A stretch of DNA of 64,000 nt from SG8-41 sp036555615 (GTDB lineage Bacteria; Pseudomonadota; Gammaproteobacteria; Burkholderiales; SG8-41). Below the pieces are notes generated by a model. The model had not been told where the DNA came from and did not search any database. It worked only from the letters and a program-made list of their open reading frames with translations. A program made the position numbers and the translations under genes. Of the stretch, positions 47,131 through 55,735 are shown piece after piece (within the stretch, counting starts at the first letter, position 1; each line of letters starts with the position of its first letter). The DNA lies in the NCBI GenBank assembly GCA_036555615.1, contig DATBKZ010000086.1, positions 15,358 to 79,357 on the forward strand, written 5' to 3'.

Positions 47131-48906
47131 TCAGCGGTACTCTTTGGCGCTGAACCGGCGGTACTTGGCCAGCAGCCGCCGCGGCTTGCGGAACGCATCA
47201 CGGCGAAACGGCTCGCCCAGCTCTTGCGTCAGCATGATCTCGACCACGGAGGGCTTGCCCGAACGCAGCGCCGCCTTGAGCGCATCGGAGACCTCGTCTT
47301 CGTGCTCCACACGGTAGCCTTCGGCCCCCATGACGCGCGCGATTTCCGAGAAGTCCGGATTGGCGAGATTGGTGCCGACGAACCGGTTGTCGAAATAGTC
47401 GATCTGGTTCTTCTTCTCGGCGCCCCACTGGCCATTGTTGAAGACCACTGCCACCGCCGGGATCTTCTCCTTCACCGCGGTCATGACTTCGGCAAGGCTC
47501 ATGCCCCAGGCGCCGTCGCCGACGTACGCGATCGCGGGACGCTCCGGGCGCGCGACCTTGGCGCCGAGCGCCGTCGGATAGGCGTAGCCGCAATTACCCC
47601 AGCTCATCGCGGCAAGGAAGGACAAGGGCTGCTCGAAACGCAGATAGCTGTTTGCGACCGAGCACACGTTGCCGATGTCCGTGGACACCATGGCGTTCCT
47701 GGGCAGCGCCTTGGCGAGTTGGGCGAGCGCCCGGCGCGGACCGATCTGACCCTTCTTGTTGGGCGAGTGCCAGTTCGCGAGCTCGGCGATCCACGCCTCC
47801 TTTTCGCGCATCACCTCCGCCAGGCGGTTTTTGTCGGGCTTCCTCGCCCCGCGCGCCTTCAGGCGCTTCAATAGCTCCTGCGCCGCGAGGCGCGCGTCGC
47901 CCGCGATCGCGAGCGACACCTTTTTCACGAGCCCGAGCGTGCGATGGTCGGCATCGATCTGGATGATCTTCGCCTCTTGCGGCCAGTAGTCGATGCCGTG
48001 CTGCGGCAACGTGCCGAATGGCCCGAGGCGCGTGCCCAGCGCCAGCACGACGTCGGCGCGCGCGATGGTCCGCATCGCCGCCTTCGAGCCCTGGTATCCC
48101 AGCGGGCCGCACGACAGGGGATGGCTCGCCGGGAACGAATCATTGTGCAAATACGAGTTCACGACCGGCGCGGTAAGGTGCTCGGCCAGCGCCTTCACCT
48201 CGTCGATGCCGTCCGCCATCACGACGCCTCCGCCGGACAGGATCACGGGGAATCTGGCCTCCGCGAGCATCTTCGCTGCCTTGTCGAGCGCGTTCGTGCC
48301 GCCCGCGGCGCGCTCGATGACGAGGGGCGGCAGGATCTCGTAGTCGCCCTCGCCGTAGAAGTAATCGCGCGGGATATTCACCTGCACCGGCCCGCGCTCG
48401 TGCAGCGCGATGGTGAACGCCCGGTGCATCAGCTCGGCCATGCGCAACGGTGAATTCACGTGCACCTGCCACTTGGTGATCTTCGAGAAGATCGGCATCT
48501 GCTCCGTTTCCTGGAAGCCACCGTGGCCCGCCGTGAGGCTTCCCGATTCGGGCGTGACCACCACCATCGGCGTGTGCGCCCAGTAGGCCGCGGCCACCGC
48601 CGTCACGAAATTGGTGATCCCGGGACCATTCTGCGCGATGCACACGGTCGGCCGGTTGGTGACGCGCCCATAGCCATCGGCCATGTGGGCGGCGTTCTGC
48701 TCATGCGCGACGCTGACGAGCCGGATGCCCGCGCCTGGAAAGAGGTCGAGGGCGTCCATATAGGCGGAGCCGACGATGCCGAACACGTCCTTCACCTTGT
48801 GCGCGACGAGCGTCTCGATGAACGCTTCCGACGGCGACATGCGCACCTTGCCTCCGGCCGACCGCGTCGTTGTGGTGAGGTTCTTCGCGTCAGTCATGAT
48901 GTTCAT
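47131..48906 (-). CDS. xsc: Sulfoacetaldehyde acetyltransferase
   Basis: 591 residues, a ThDP enzyme matching Xsc rather than acetolactate synthase: VFGIVGSAYMDALDLFPGAG, EQNAAHMADGYGRV (ThDP glutamate), GFQETEQMPIFSKITKWQ, VNIPRDYFYGEGDYEI and the ThDP motif YVGDGAWGMSLAEV...FNNGQWG. It converts sulfoacetaldehyde and phosphate to acetyl phosphate and sulfite in taurine, isethionate and sulfoacetate use. A GGAGGAC site precedes ATG 48906. No pta or taurine genes are visible, so the source of sulfoacetaldehyde is outside the window. Confidence 0.9.
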   Translation of the reverse strand: MNIMTDAKNLTTTTRSAGGKVRMSPSEAFIETLVAHKVKDVFGIVGSAYMDALDLFPGAGIRLVSVAHEQNAAHMADGYGRVTNRPTVCIAQNGPGITNFVTAVAAAYWAHTPMVVVTPESGSLTAGHGGFQETEQMPIFSKITKWQVHVNSPLRMAELMHRAFTIALHERGPVQVNIPRDYFYGEGDYEILPPLVIERAAGGTNALDKAAKMLAEARFPVILSGGGVVMADGIDEVKALAEHLTAPVVNSYLHNDSFPASHPLSCGPLGYQGSKAAMRTIARADVVLALGTRLGPFGTLPQHGIDYWPQEAKIIQIDADHRTLGLVKKVSLAIAGDARLAAQELLKRLKARGARKPDKNRLAEVMREKEAWIAELANWHSPNKKGQIGPRRALAQLAKALPRNAMVSTDIGNVCSVANSYLRFEQPLSFLAAMSWGNCGYAYPTALGAKVARPERPAIAYVGDGAWGMSLAEVMTAVKEKIPAVAVVFNNGQWGAEKKNQIDYFDNRFVGTNLANPDFSEIARVMGAEGYRVEHEDEVSDALKAALRSGKPSVVEIMLTQELGEPFRRDAFRKPRRLLAKYRRFSAKEYR

Positions 48907-48960
48907 GAAAGTCCTCCAGTCGTGGGCGTCTTGCGATCAGGGGCCGAGCGTAGCGCAATT

Positions 48961-48989
48961 ATTCTAAACAGACACCCATGCTCCTGCAA
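48961..48989 (-). promoter_or_regulatory. Sigma70 promoter of xsc
   Basis: Minus strand: -35 TTGCAG (48989-48984), 17-nt spacer, -10 TAGAAT (48966-48961); the predicted leader is about 48 nt. The -35 box overlaps a LacI-type palindrome. Confidence 0.7.
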
Positions 48990-48998
48990 GCGCTTTCA
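48985..48998. promoter_or_regulatory. LacI-type operator overlapping the xsc -35 box
   Basis: TGCAAGCGCTTTCA (plus strand) is a near-perfect 14-bp palindrome with an AGCGCT core, the form bound by LacI/PurR/CcpA-type proteins. Overlap with the -35 implies repression when bound. Confidence 0.65.
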
Positions 48999-49110
48999 TT
49001 TAACTCAGTAACCATTTGTTAATTAAATGACTTATGGGTCCTAAATGGTATTCCGGGGGAAAGCCACTCAGCCGCCCTCTGCCGTGGGACAGCGGCGCCT
49101 ACAGCACCCT

Positions 49111-49827
49111 TCAGGCGCCTCCGTAGATATCCCGGTACGAGACGTAAACGGACGCGATCAGCGTCGGCCCGAGCACCAGCCAGCCGAGTCCCAGCGGGAT
49201 TGCCGCCACGATCCCCAGCACCATCACCACGATGCTGTACACGAGAAATGGCAGGATGTTCTTCAGGCAGCCGAGGAAGCTCGCCTTGATGGCCTCGAGC
49301 GGCGGCATTTCGCGCAGCACCACCAGGGCCGGCGCAAACCACAGCGCCATGTAGATCGGGATGCTGAGCGCAAGCGCCACCAGCCACGCGAGCACGACAC
49401 TGCCACCGAGCGCGGCCGCGCCCGCGGCATCGCCACGCATTGCGCCCAGGAGGGCGCCGGCGCCGACGATGGCGACCACCGGCAGCATCACGATGATCCA
49501 GCCGCCAATGGCAAGGGCACCGAGCACGATGAGGTTGCCCGTCTTCTCCTTGAATCCCGCGAACAGCTGGACGACCTCCAGCTCGCCGCCGCCCTGAAGC
49601 GTCCGGCAGCCGAGCAGGAGGCCGCCGACGAACACGGGCATCACCAGGAACGTGGCGACCGCGCCCAGCAGGGGAATGAAGGCGAGCACCACCAGGACTA
49701 CGAACAGAATCAGCACCTGTGCAATCCATGTGCCCGGGGCTTTCTTGAACAGCGCGAACCCGTCCGCGATCCATGTCCAGCCCTGACCGGCGCTGACGGC
49801 GTGCCCCCCTGTCATGTTCTCGCCCAT
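49111..49827 (-). CDS. BPSS1780-family multi-pass membrane protein
   Basis: 238 residues with about six hydrophobic helices and few charges. The GWTWIADGFALFKKAPGTWI opening and the alternating Gly/Ala-rich helices fit the BPSS1780 family, common in betaproteobacteria and of unknown function. The start ATG 49827 follows GAGGAGG. It separates xsc from the TauE gene and is probably not part of sulfonate metabolism. Confidence 0.78.
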   Translation of the reverse strand: MGENMTGGHAVSAGQGWTWIADGFALFKKAPGTWIAQVLILFVVLVVLAFIPLLGAVATFLVMPVFVGGLLLGCRTLQGGGELEVVQLFAGFKEKTGNLIVLGALAIGGWIIVMLPVVAIVGAGALLGAMRGDAAGAAALGGSVVLAWLVALALSIPIYMALWFAPALVVLREMPPLEAIKASFLGCLKNILPFLVYSIVVMVLGIVAAIPLGLGWLVLGPTLIASVYVSYRDIYGGA

Positions 49828-50044
49828 GTGAACCTCCTCGTTGGCGTGAGGCGCAAACCATCGTAGTGGAATCGGAGCGCTATGACAATCGCCTAGAGCG
49901 CGACCGTGCCCTGGGGCGGATGCAGTCCTTTGTTACACTGCCGGACCTGCATGATGTCCGCCACCGCCAGCCCGCATGATCCGCGCCGCGCGTCGCGCGG
50001 CGGGTCCCACACCGCAATGAATCTCGCGCCTGCGCGGGACAGCG

Positions 50045-50815
50045 ATGCTGCTTGAATCGCTTCCGCTCTGGCTGCTCGTCTGGATCGGATGCGTCGTGAT
50101 CGTGGCCGGCTTTCTTCAGGGCGCCCTGGGCTTCGGCTTCCCGTTCGTGGCAACGCCCCTGATAGCCATGACGACTGACATGCGCACTGCCATCGTCGCC
50201 GTGCTCCTGCCGACCATCGCGACCATCTGTGTCGCCCTGTTCGCCAGCGGCCCGTTGCGCGCCACTCTCGCGCGCTTCTGGATGATGCCGCTTTACGTGA
50301 TCCTCGGGGCGGCATCCGGTACCTGGGTATTCGTGTCCGCGCCGGATGCGCCGTATACGCTCGTGCTGGCGCTGCTGACGCTGTTCTATCTCAATCTCGA
50401 CCGGCTGGGCCGTGCCGAATGGCCGCTGGTGCGGCGCCATGAGCGCGCGTTTGCGCCGCTCGCCGGCTTCACTGCTGGCCTTTTCGAGGGAACGGCAAAT
50501 ATCTCCGCGCCTCCGCTCATCGTGTTCTATCTTTCGCTGGGCCTCACACCCGTCATGCTGGTGCAGGGGCTCAACATCTGTTTTCTGCTCGGCAAGTCCA
50601 CCCAATTCACTGTCCTCGCGACGCGGGGCGGCGTCCCGATGGGCGAGTGGCTCTCCACATTGCCCTTCGTTGCGATCGGAGTCGCGGGCTCGCTCATCGG
50701 CGTGCGCATCCGCAGCCGCATCGATGCCGTGACCTTTCGCGTGTGGGTGAAGCGCGCGCTGTTCGTGATCGCATTGGGGTTGATCGCGCAATTCGGCTAT
50801 TCGCGCCTCGCCTGA
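50045..50815 (+). CDS. TauE/SafE-family sulfite/anion permease
   Basis: 256 residues with about eight membrane helices. The family's repeated motif is present in both halves: GFLQGALGFGFPFVATPLIAM and GFTAGLFEGTANISAPPLIVF. TauE/SafE members export sulfite, sulfoacetate or related anions. Closeness to xsc (which makes sulfite) suggests sulfite export, but it is divergent from the xsc strand and 1.1 kb away, so the link is inference. No clear promoter stands out in the 217 nt before it. Confidence 0.85.
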   Translation: MLLESLPLWLLVWIGCVVIVAGFLQGALGFGFPFVATPLIAMTTDMRTAIVAVLLPTIATICVALFASGPLRATLARFWMMPLYVILGAASGTWVFVSAPDAPYTLVLALLTLFYLNLDRLGRAEWPLVRRHERAFAPLAGFTAGLFEGTANISAPPLIVFYLSLGLTPVMLVQGLNICFLLGKSTQFTVLATRGGVPMGEWLSTLPFVAIGVAGSLIGVRIRSRIDAVTFRVWVKRALFVIALGLIAQFGYSRLA

Positions 50816-50881
50816 ATAGCGTGACGCCCGGCCGGCAGCCGAAGACGCGCCTTGCTCCCTCCCCAGACCACCAACGACAAC

Positions 50882-50900
50882 GGCCGGCTTCGCGCCGGCC
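50882..50900. terminator. Hairpin between tauE-like and grxD genes
   Basis: GGCCGGC-TTCGC-GCCGGCC in the convergent gap. A tight GC stem but without a U-tract, so a modest terminator candidate. Confidence 0.4.
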
Positions 50901-50924
50901 GCTCTGTCCAAGCCTGATCGATTG

Positions 50925-51242
50925 TCAGGCCGCCGCTTTTTCCAGCAGCCTCTTCAGCTCCCCGCTCTGGTACATCTCGGTCATGATATCGGAGCCGCCG
51001 ATGAATTCGCCATTCACATAGAGCTGCGGAATCGTCGGCCAGTTGGCGTACTCCTTGATGCCCTGACGGACCTCGGGATGCTCCAGCACGTTGACCGTGT
51101 AGGGGTCGTTCACGCCGCAGGCGCGCAGGATACCGATCGCGTTCGCCGAGAAGCCGCACTGCGGAAAATCGGGCGTGCCTTTCATGTACAGGACGACCTT
51201 GTTGCCGGTCACCTGCTTCTTTATAACATCTTGAATAGTCAT
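50925..51242 (-). CDS. grxD: Monothiol glutaredoxin
   Basis: 105 residues, Grx4 type: VVLYMKGTPDFPQCGFSANAI with the monothiol CGFS site, then TIPQLYVNGEFIGGSDIMTEM (cis-Pro and glutathione-binding GGxxD). It dimerises around a [2Fe-2S] cluster and works in iron-sulfur delivery. It follows prmC by 62 nt; the hemA-prfA-prmC-grxD order is typical of betaproteobacteria. Confidence 0.97.
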   Translation of the reverse strand: MTIQDVIKKQVTGNKVVLYMKGTPDFPQCGFSANAIGILRACGVNDPYTVNVLEHPEVRQGIKEYANWPTIPQLYVNGEFIGGSDIMTEMYQSGELKRLLEKAAA

Positions 51243-51304
51243 GAGTTATCCTATATCCGAGTAAATCACTAAGAAATAATTCTAGCGGCTGCCAGGCGCA
51301 AGCG

Positions 51305-52120
51305 TCAAATGCGCCCCGCGGTGACCCGCTCGAGGCCCGCGAGGTCTCGATGAGTCGTGACTTCACGAAAGCCGGCCTCCGCCAGCAGCGCGCGGCAGCG
51401 CCCGGCTTGATCGTAGCCGTGCTCCAACAGCAGCCTGCCGCCGGGCGCGAGATGCCCGCGCGCTTGCGCGACGATCAGGCGAATGCATGCGAGCCCGTCG
51501 GCACCGGCAACGAGTGCCGCACGGGGCTCGAAGCGCAAATCGCCCTGCGTGAGGCACGGGTCGCGCTCCGCCACGTACGGTGGGTTCGCAACGATCAGAT
51601 CGAAGCGCCGGCCGGCCAGCGCGGCAAACCAGTCGCTCTCGACGAATTCGACGCGCGCCCGGTGGCGTGCCGCGTTCTCGCGCGCGACCGCCAGCGCCGC
51701 GCGCGACGCGTCCGTCGCCATCACCCGTGCCTGGGAGCGACTGCGCGCAATCGCCACCGCGACGCAGCCGCTGCCGGTGGCGAGTTCGAGCACGTGACAC
51801 TCCGACTGCAGCGGAATATGCTCGAGGGCGGTTTCGACCAGGAGCTCCGTCTCAGGGCGCGGGATCAACACTGCCGGCGTCACCTTGAACGCCAGACTGA
51901 AAAACTCGCGCTCCCCCGTGAGGTAGGCCACGGGCTCGCCAGCGCGGCGGCGCTCAACCAGCTCACGATAGCGGCGGTGCTGCTCATCCGTGAGCGGTTG
52001 CTCGGGATGCGCGGCGAGCCGCGCCTCGTCGAATCCGAGCGCCGCGCGCAATAGCACGCGCGCGTCTGCGGGTTCAATACCCGGTGACCGCAATATCTGG
52101 CCTATGCTCGCGCCTGCCAT
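51305..52120 (-). CDS. prmC: Release factor glutamine methyltransferase
   Basis: 271 residues. N-terminal helical domain (DARVLLRAALGFDEARLAAHP), YLTGEREFFSLAFKVTPAVLIPRPETELL linker segment, SAM motif VLELATGSGCVAVAIA and catalytic IVANPPYVAERD. It methylates the GGQ glutamine of RF1 and RF2; the RF1 gene prfA is 36 nt upstream. Confidence 0.96.
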   Translation of the reverse strand: MAGASIGQILRSPGIEPADARVLLRAALGFDEARLAAHPEQPLTDEQHRRYRELVERRRAGEPVAYLTGEREFFSLAFKVTPAVLIPRPETELLVETALEHIPLQSECHVLELATGSGCVAVAIARSRSQARVMATDASRAALAVARENAARHRARVEFVESDWFAALAGRRFDLIVANPPYVAERDPCLTQGDLRFEPRAALVAGADGLACIRLIVAQARGHLAPGGRLLLEHGYDQAGRCRALLAEAGFREVTTHRDLAGLERVTAGRI

Positions 52121-52156
52121 CCGGCGACCCCTGCCACCACCGCTGCCGCCGCCCGA

Positions 52157-53248
52157 CTAGGCCGCCTGTCCTTCTTCGGCGAGTTGGGCGAGCTGCTCGG
52201 CCAGGTGCTCGGCCTGGAGCGCCGAAATCAGCTCGTCGAGGTCGCCGTCCATGATCCGGTCGATCTTGTAGAGCGTGAGGTTGATGCGGTGATCGGTCAC
52301 GCGCCCCTGCGGAAAGTTGTAGGTGCGGATGCGCTCCGAGCGGTCGCCGCTGCCGATCAGGGATTTGCGGGTGGCGGCGAGCCGCGCCCGCTGCTCGCTC
52401 AACTGCTTGTCCTTGATGCGCGCGGCAAGGATCCCCAGCGCCCGCGCCCGGTTCTTGTGCTGCGAGCGGTCGTCCTGGCACTCCACGACGATGCCCGTGG
52501 GCAGGTGCGTGATGCGCACCGCGGAGTCGGTCTTGTTCACATGCTGGCCCCCCGCCCCGGAGGCGCGAAACGTATCCACGCGCAGCTCCGCCGGGTTGAG
52601 CACGACATCCGCGATCTCATCGGCTTCCGGCATCACCGCCACGGTGCACGCGGATGTGTGGATGCGGCCTTGCGTTTCGGTGACCGGCACGCGTTGCACG
52701 CGGTGGCCGCCGGACTCGAACTTGAGCCTGGAATAGGCGGCGGCTCCGGAGATCTTGGCGATGACTTCCTTGAAGCCGCCGAGGTCGGACGGGCTTTGCG
52801 ATACGACCTCGACCTGCCAGCGGTTGCGCTCGGCATAGCGGCTGTAAAGACGGAAGAGCTCCCCGGCAAAGAGGGCGGATTCCTCCCCGCCCGTGCCGGC
52901 GCGGATCTCGAGAAAGATATTGCGCTCGTCGTTGGGGTCCTTGGGCAGCAGGCGCTTCTGCAGCTCCTCTTCGATCCCCGCGAGCCGCTCCCGGGTCTGC
53001 CGCATCTCGGACTCGGCGAATTCGCGCGCGGCCGGATCCCCGCTCATCTCCTGCGCCGCCTCGATATCGGCCTCGCCCTCCCGGTAGCGCTGGTAGAGCT
53101 CCACCACCGGCGCGATCTCGGCGTGCTCGCGGGTGAGCTTGCGGTAGGTGTCGAGATTGGCCGTCGCGTTCTCGGCGGAGAGGAGCCGATTCAGCTCCTC
53201 GAGCCGGCCCGAGAGCTGGGCGAGCTTGGCCGCTATACTGGCTTTCAT
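52157..53248 (-). CDS. prfA: Peptide chain release factor 1
   Basis: 363 residues, usual RF1 length. GGEESALFAGELFRLYSRYA, the codon-recognition region near SGGHRVQRVPVTETQGRIHTS (RF1 uses a PxT motif), and the catalytic GAGGQHVNKTDSAVRITH are canonical. It reads UAA and UAG. It starts 16 nt after hemA. Confidence 0.98.
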   Translation of the reverse strand: MKASIAAKLAQLSGRLEELNRLLSAENATANLDTYRKLTREHAEIAPVVELYQRYREGEADIEAAQEMSGDPAAREFAESEMRQTRERLAGIEEELQKRLLPKDPNDERNIFLEIRAGTGGEESALFAGELFRLYSRYAERNRWQVEVVSQSPSDLGGFKEVIAKISGAAAYSRLKFESGGHRVQRVPVTETQGRIHTSACTVAVMPEADEIADVVLNPAELRVDTFRASGAGGQHVNKTDSAVRITHLPTGIVVECQDDRSQHKNRARALGILAARIKDKQLSEQRARLAATRKSLIGSGDRSERIRTYNFPQGRVTDHRINLTLYKIDRIMDGDLDELISALQAEHLAEQLAQLAEEGQAA

Positions 53249-53264
53249 CGGGCGGGAGTGCCGC

Positions 53265-54518
53265 TTATTCGGAACGCGGGATGTGGTAGACGCGGCTCAG
53301 CAGCTCCGCCAGGGTGTCGCGCTCCTCCTCGCGCGCGTGCGCGAGCGCATGGGTCGGAGCGTGCAGCAGCTTCGCGGCGAGCGCGTGCGAAAGCTGCTCG
53401 ATCACCAGCTGGGGATCATCGCCCTTCGCCAGGCGCCGCAGCGCGCGCTGCATCTCGTGACGCCGCGCGCGCTCCGCGTTGTCGCGCAGCGCGCGTATCG
53501 TCGGCACCAGCTCCCGGTTGCGCATCCAGTGCATGAAATCGGTGACCTGGTTCTCGATGATGACTTCGGCCTGCGCGACGGCGTTCTGCCGCACGTCCAT
53601 GCCCTCGCGCGCGACTTTCCCGAGATCATCCACGCCGTAGAGGAACACGTCGTCCAGGCGCCCCGCTTCCTCCTCGACGTCGCGCGGCACGGCGAGATCG
53701 AACACGAGCATCGGGCGATGCTTGCGCGCGATGAGCGCGCGCTCCATGAGCCCCTTGCCGATGATCGGGAGCGTGCTCGCGGTCGAGGTCACCACGATGT
53801 CATGACCGGCGAGTTGCGCCGGCAGATCGTTCAACGTGATGGCGCGGCCGAGGAAGCGGTCGGCGAGCGCCTGCGCGCGCTCGAGCGTGCGGTTGGCGAA
53901 CGTCAGGCGCCGGGGATGCTGGGCGGCGAAATGCGTGGCGCAGAGCTCGACCATCTCGCCCGCCCCGACGAACAGCACGCTTTGCTCGGCGATCGCCGGA
54001 TAGATGCGCTGCGCGAGCCCGACCGCCGCGGATGCCATCGACACCGTCGCCGCGCCGATATCGGTCTCGGAGCGCACGGTCTTGGCGACGGCGAAAGTGC
54101 GCTGGAAAAGCTTGTTCAGCAGCAGCCCCAGCGTGCCCGCCGCCTGGGCCGTGCGCACCGCCTGCTTGAACTGGCCGAGGATCTGCGGCTCGCCGAGCAC
54201 CATCGAATCGAGCCCGCTGGCCACGCGAAAGGCGTGCTTCACCGCCTTCTCCTGCGGCAACTGATAGACGTAAGGCTCGATCTGCTGGAGCTTCAGGCTG
54301 TGATAGCCCGCCATCCAGTCGACGGCCGCATGGGGCGAGGCAGTCGAGCAGTAGATCTCGGTCCGATTGCAGGTGGAGATGATCGCCGCCTCCTGCACCG
54401 GACGGCGGTCCACCAGCTCCCTCAACGCCCCGATCAGGTTTTCGGCATGAAACACCACCTGCTCGCGCACCGAAAGCGGTGCGGTCTGGTGGTTGATGCC
54501 TACGGCAAAGAGCTGCAT
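53265..54518 (-). CDS. hemA: Glutamyl-tRNA reductase
   Basis: 417 residues. AVGINHQTAPLSVREQVVF, the catalytic Cys in IISTCNRTEIYC, LGEPQILGQFKQAVRTAQ, a Rossmann NADPH domain with VLFVGAGEMVELCATHFAA, and a C-terminal dimerisation helix region. It makes glutamate-1-semialdehyde, the first committed step of C5 haem synthesis, and starts the hemA-prfA-prmC-grxD operon. Confidence 0.97.
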   Translation of the reverse strand: MQLFAVGINHQTAPLSVREQVVFHAENLIGALRELVDRRPVQEAAIISTCNRTEIYCSTASPHAAVDWMAGYHSLKLQQIEPYVYQLPQEKAVKHAFRVASGLDSMVLGEPQILGQFKQAVRTAQAAGTLGLLLNKLFQRTFAVAKTVRSETDIGAATVSMASAAVGLAQRIYPAIAEQSVLFVGAGEMVELCATHFAAQHPRRLTFANRTLERAQALADRFLGRAITLNDLPAQLAGHDIVVTSTASTLPIIGKGLMERALIARKHRPMLVFDLAVPRDVEEEAGRLDDVFLYGVDDLGKVAREGMDVRQNAVAQAEVIIENQVTDFMHWMRNRELVPTIRALRDNAERARRHEMQRALRRLAKGDDPQLVIEQLSHALAAKLLHAPTHALAHAREEERDTLAELLSRVYHIPRSE

Positions 54519-54592
54519 GATCGGGCGCGGCCAGGCAAAAAGAGAGGAGATATTAATACGTTAGCAGCGGCCGCGACAACGTGCGGCGCGGG

Positions 54593-55501
54593 CTACTTCT
54601 TCTTCTCGCGGGCAAACAGCTCGTCGAGCTTGCGCTCGTAGGCGTGGTAGTCGAGGTAATCGTAGAGCTCGTCGCGCGTCTGCATCAGTTCCAGCACGCT
54701 CCGCTGCGTGCCTTCCCTGCGCACCGTCTGGAAGACGCGCAGCGCCGCCGCATTCATGGCGCGGAATGCGGAAAGGGGGTACAGGACCATCGAAACGCCC
54801 GCGCTCGCGAGCTCCTGCACCGTAAAAAGCGGCGTTTTCCCGAACTCGGTGATGTTGGCGAGTATCGGGACTTTGACGGCGTCGGCGAACTTCCGGTACA
54901 TGCCGAGCTCGGTGATCGCCTCGGGGAAGATCATGTCGGCGCCGGCCTCCACGCACGCGCACGCGCGGTCGATCGCCGCCTGCAGCCCCTCCACCGCCAG
55001 CGCGTCGGTGCGCGCCATCACGATGAATTGCAAGTCCGTCTTGGCGTCGGCCGCGGCCTTCACCCGGTCCACCATTTCCTGCTGCGACACCAGCTCCTTG
55101 TTCGGGCGGTGGCCGCAGCGCTTGGCGCCGACCTGGTCCTCCATGTGCATCGCCGCGGCGCCGAACTTGATGAGGGATTTCACCGTGCGCGCGATGTTGT
55201 GCGCGCTCGCGCCGAAGCCCGTGTCCACGTCCACCAGCAGGGGCAAGGGACAGACGTCCGTGATGCGGCGCACGTCGGTCAGCACGTCGTCGAGCCCGCT
55301 GATGCCGAGATCGGGCACCCCCAGCGAGCCGGCGGCCACACCCCCGCCCGAAAGGTAGATGGCGCGGTAGCCGACGCGCTGCGCCAAGCGCGCCGCATAG
55401 GCATTGATGGTGCCGATCACCTGCAGCGGACGCTCGGCCTCGAGCGCGGCACGAAAGCGTGCGCCGGCGGAAGCGGGGGCGGTCGCGGTGTTTACCGTCA
55501 T
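54593..55501 (-). CDS. prpB: 2-Methylisocitrate lyase-family protein
   Basis: 302 residues of the PEP mutase/isocitrate lyase superfamily. LLVDVDTGFGASAHNIARTV supplies the metal-binding Asp, KRCGHRPNKELVSQQEMVDR is the PrpB-type catalytic loop, and FPEAITELGMYRKFADAV follows. It would cleave 2-methylisocitrate to pyruvate and succinate; 2,3-dimethylmalate or related substrates cannot be excluded because no prpC or acnD/prpD is present here. It is divergent from the IclR gene. Confidence 0.9.
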   Translation of the reverse strand: MTVNTATAPASAGARFRAALEAERPLQVIGTINAYAARLAQRVGYRAIYLSGGGVAAGSLGVPDLGISGLDDVLTDVRRITDVCPLPLLVDVDTGFGASAHNIARTVKSLIKFGAAAMHMEDQVGAKRCGHRPNKELVSQQEMVDRVKAAADAKTDLQFIVMARTDALAVEGLQAAIDRACACVEAGADMIFPEAITELGMYRKFADAVKVPILANITEFGKTPLFTVQELASAGVSMVLYPLSAFRAMNAAALRVFQTVRREGTQRSVLELMQTRDELYDYLDYHAYERKLDELFAREKKK

Positions 55502-55574
55502 GCTAGCGTTCGGCGCGGCGGGGCCACGCTCGACTCAAGCCCCAAAAGTCCATTATCTGACTGGCCATGGGGCG

Positions 55575-55586
55575 TCCAGAATATGG
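55575..55586. promoter_or_regulatory. Operator candidate 1 for the IclR regulator
   Basis: GTCCAGAATATGGG: half sites TCCA and ATGG around GAAT, the weaker form of the palindrome at 55650-55662. It lies 73 nt from the prpB start. Confidence 0.5.
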
Positions 55587-55649
55587 GAAAAGCTATCATA
55601 GCGCACCCGGTAACGCCATAACCCTCTTCTGGACGTGCACTTAGGGGTG

Positions 55650-55662
55650 TCCATGATATGGA
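55650..55662. promoter_or_regulatory. Operator candidate 2 for the IclR regulator
   Basis: TCCATGATATGGA is a perfect 5+5 palindrome (TCCAT-GAT-ATGGA) in a longer match to site 1: both read G(G)YGTCCA-GAATATGG-like text. The two sites lie about 75 bp apart in the prpB-iclR gap, roughly seven helical turns. Confidence 0.55.
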
Positions 55663-55735
55663 TTAAATTGTGCGCGCGATGCAGGCCTGATGGCATAATC
55701 GCGCTTCGCTCACGATACGGACTCATCCACCCGCC

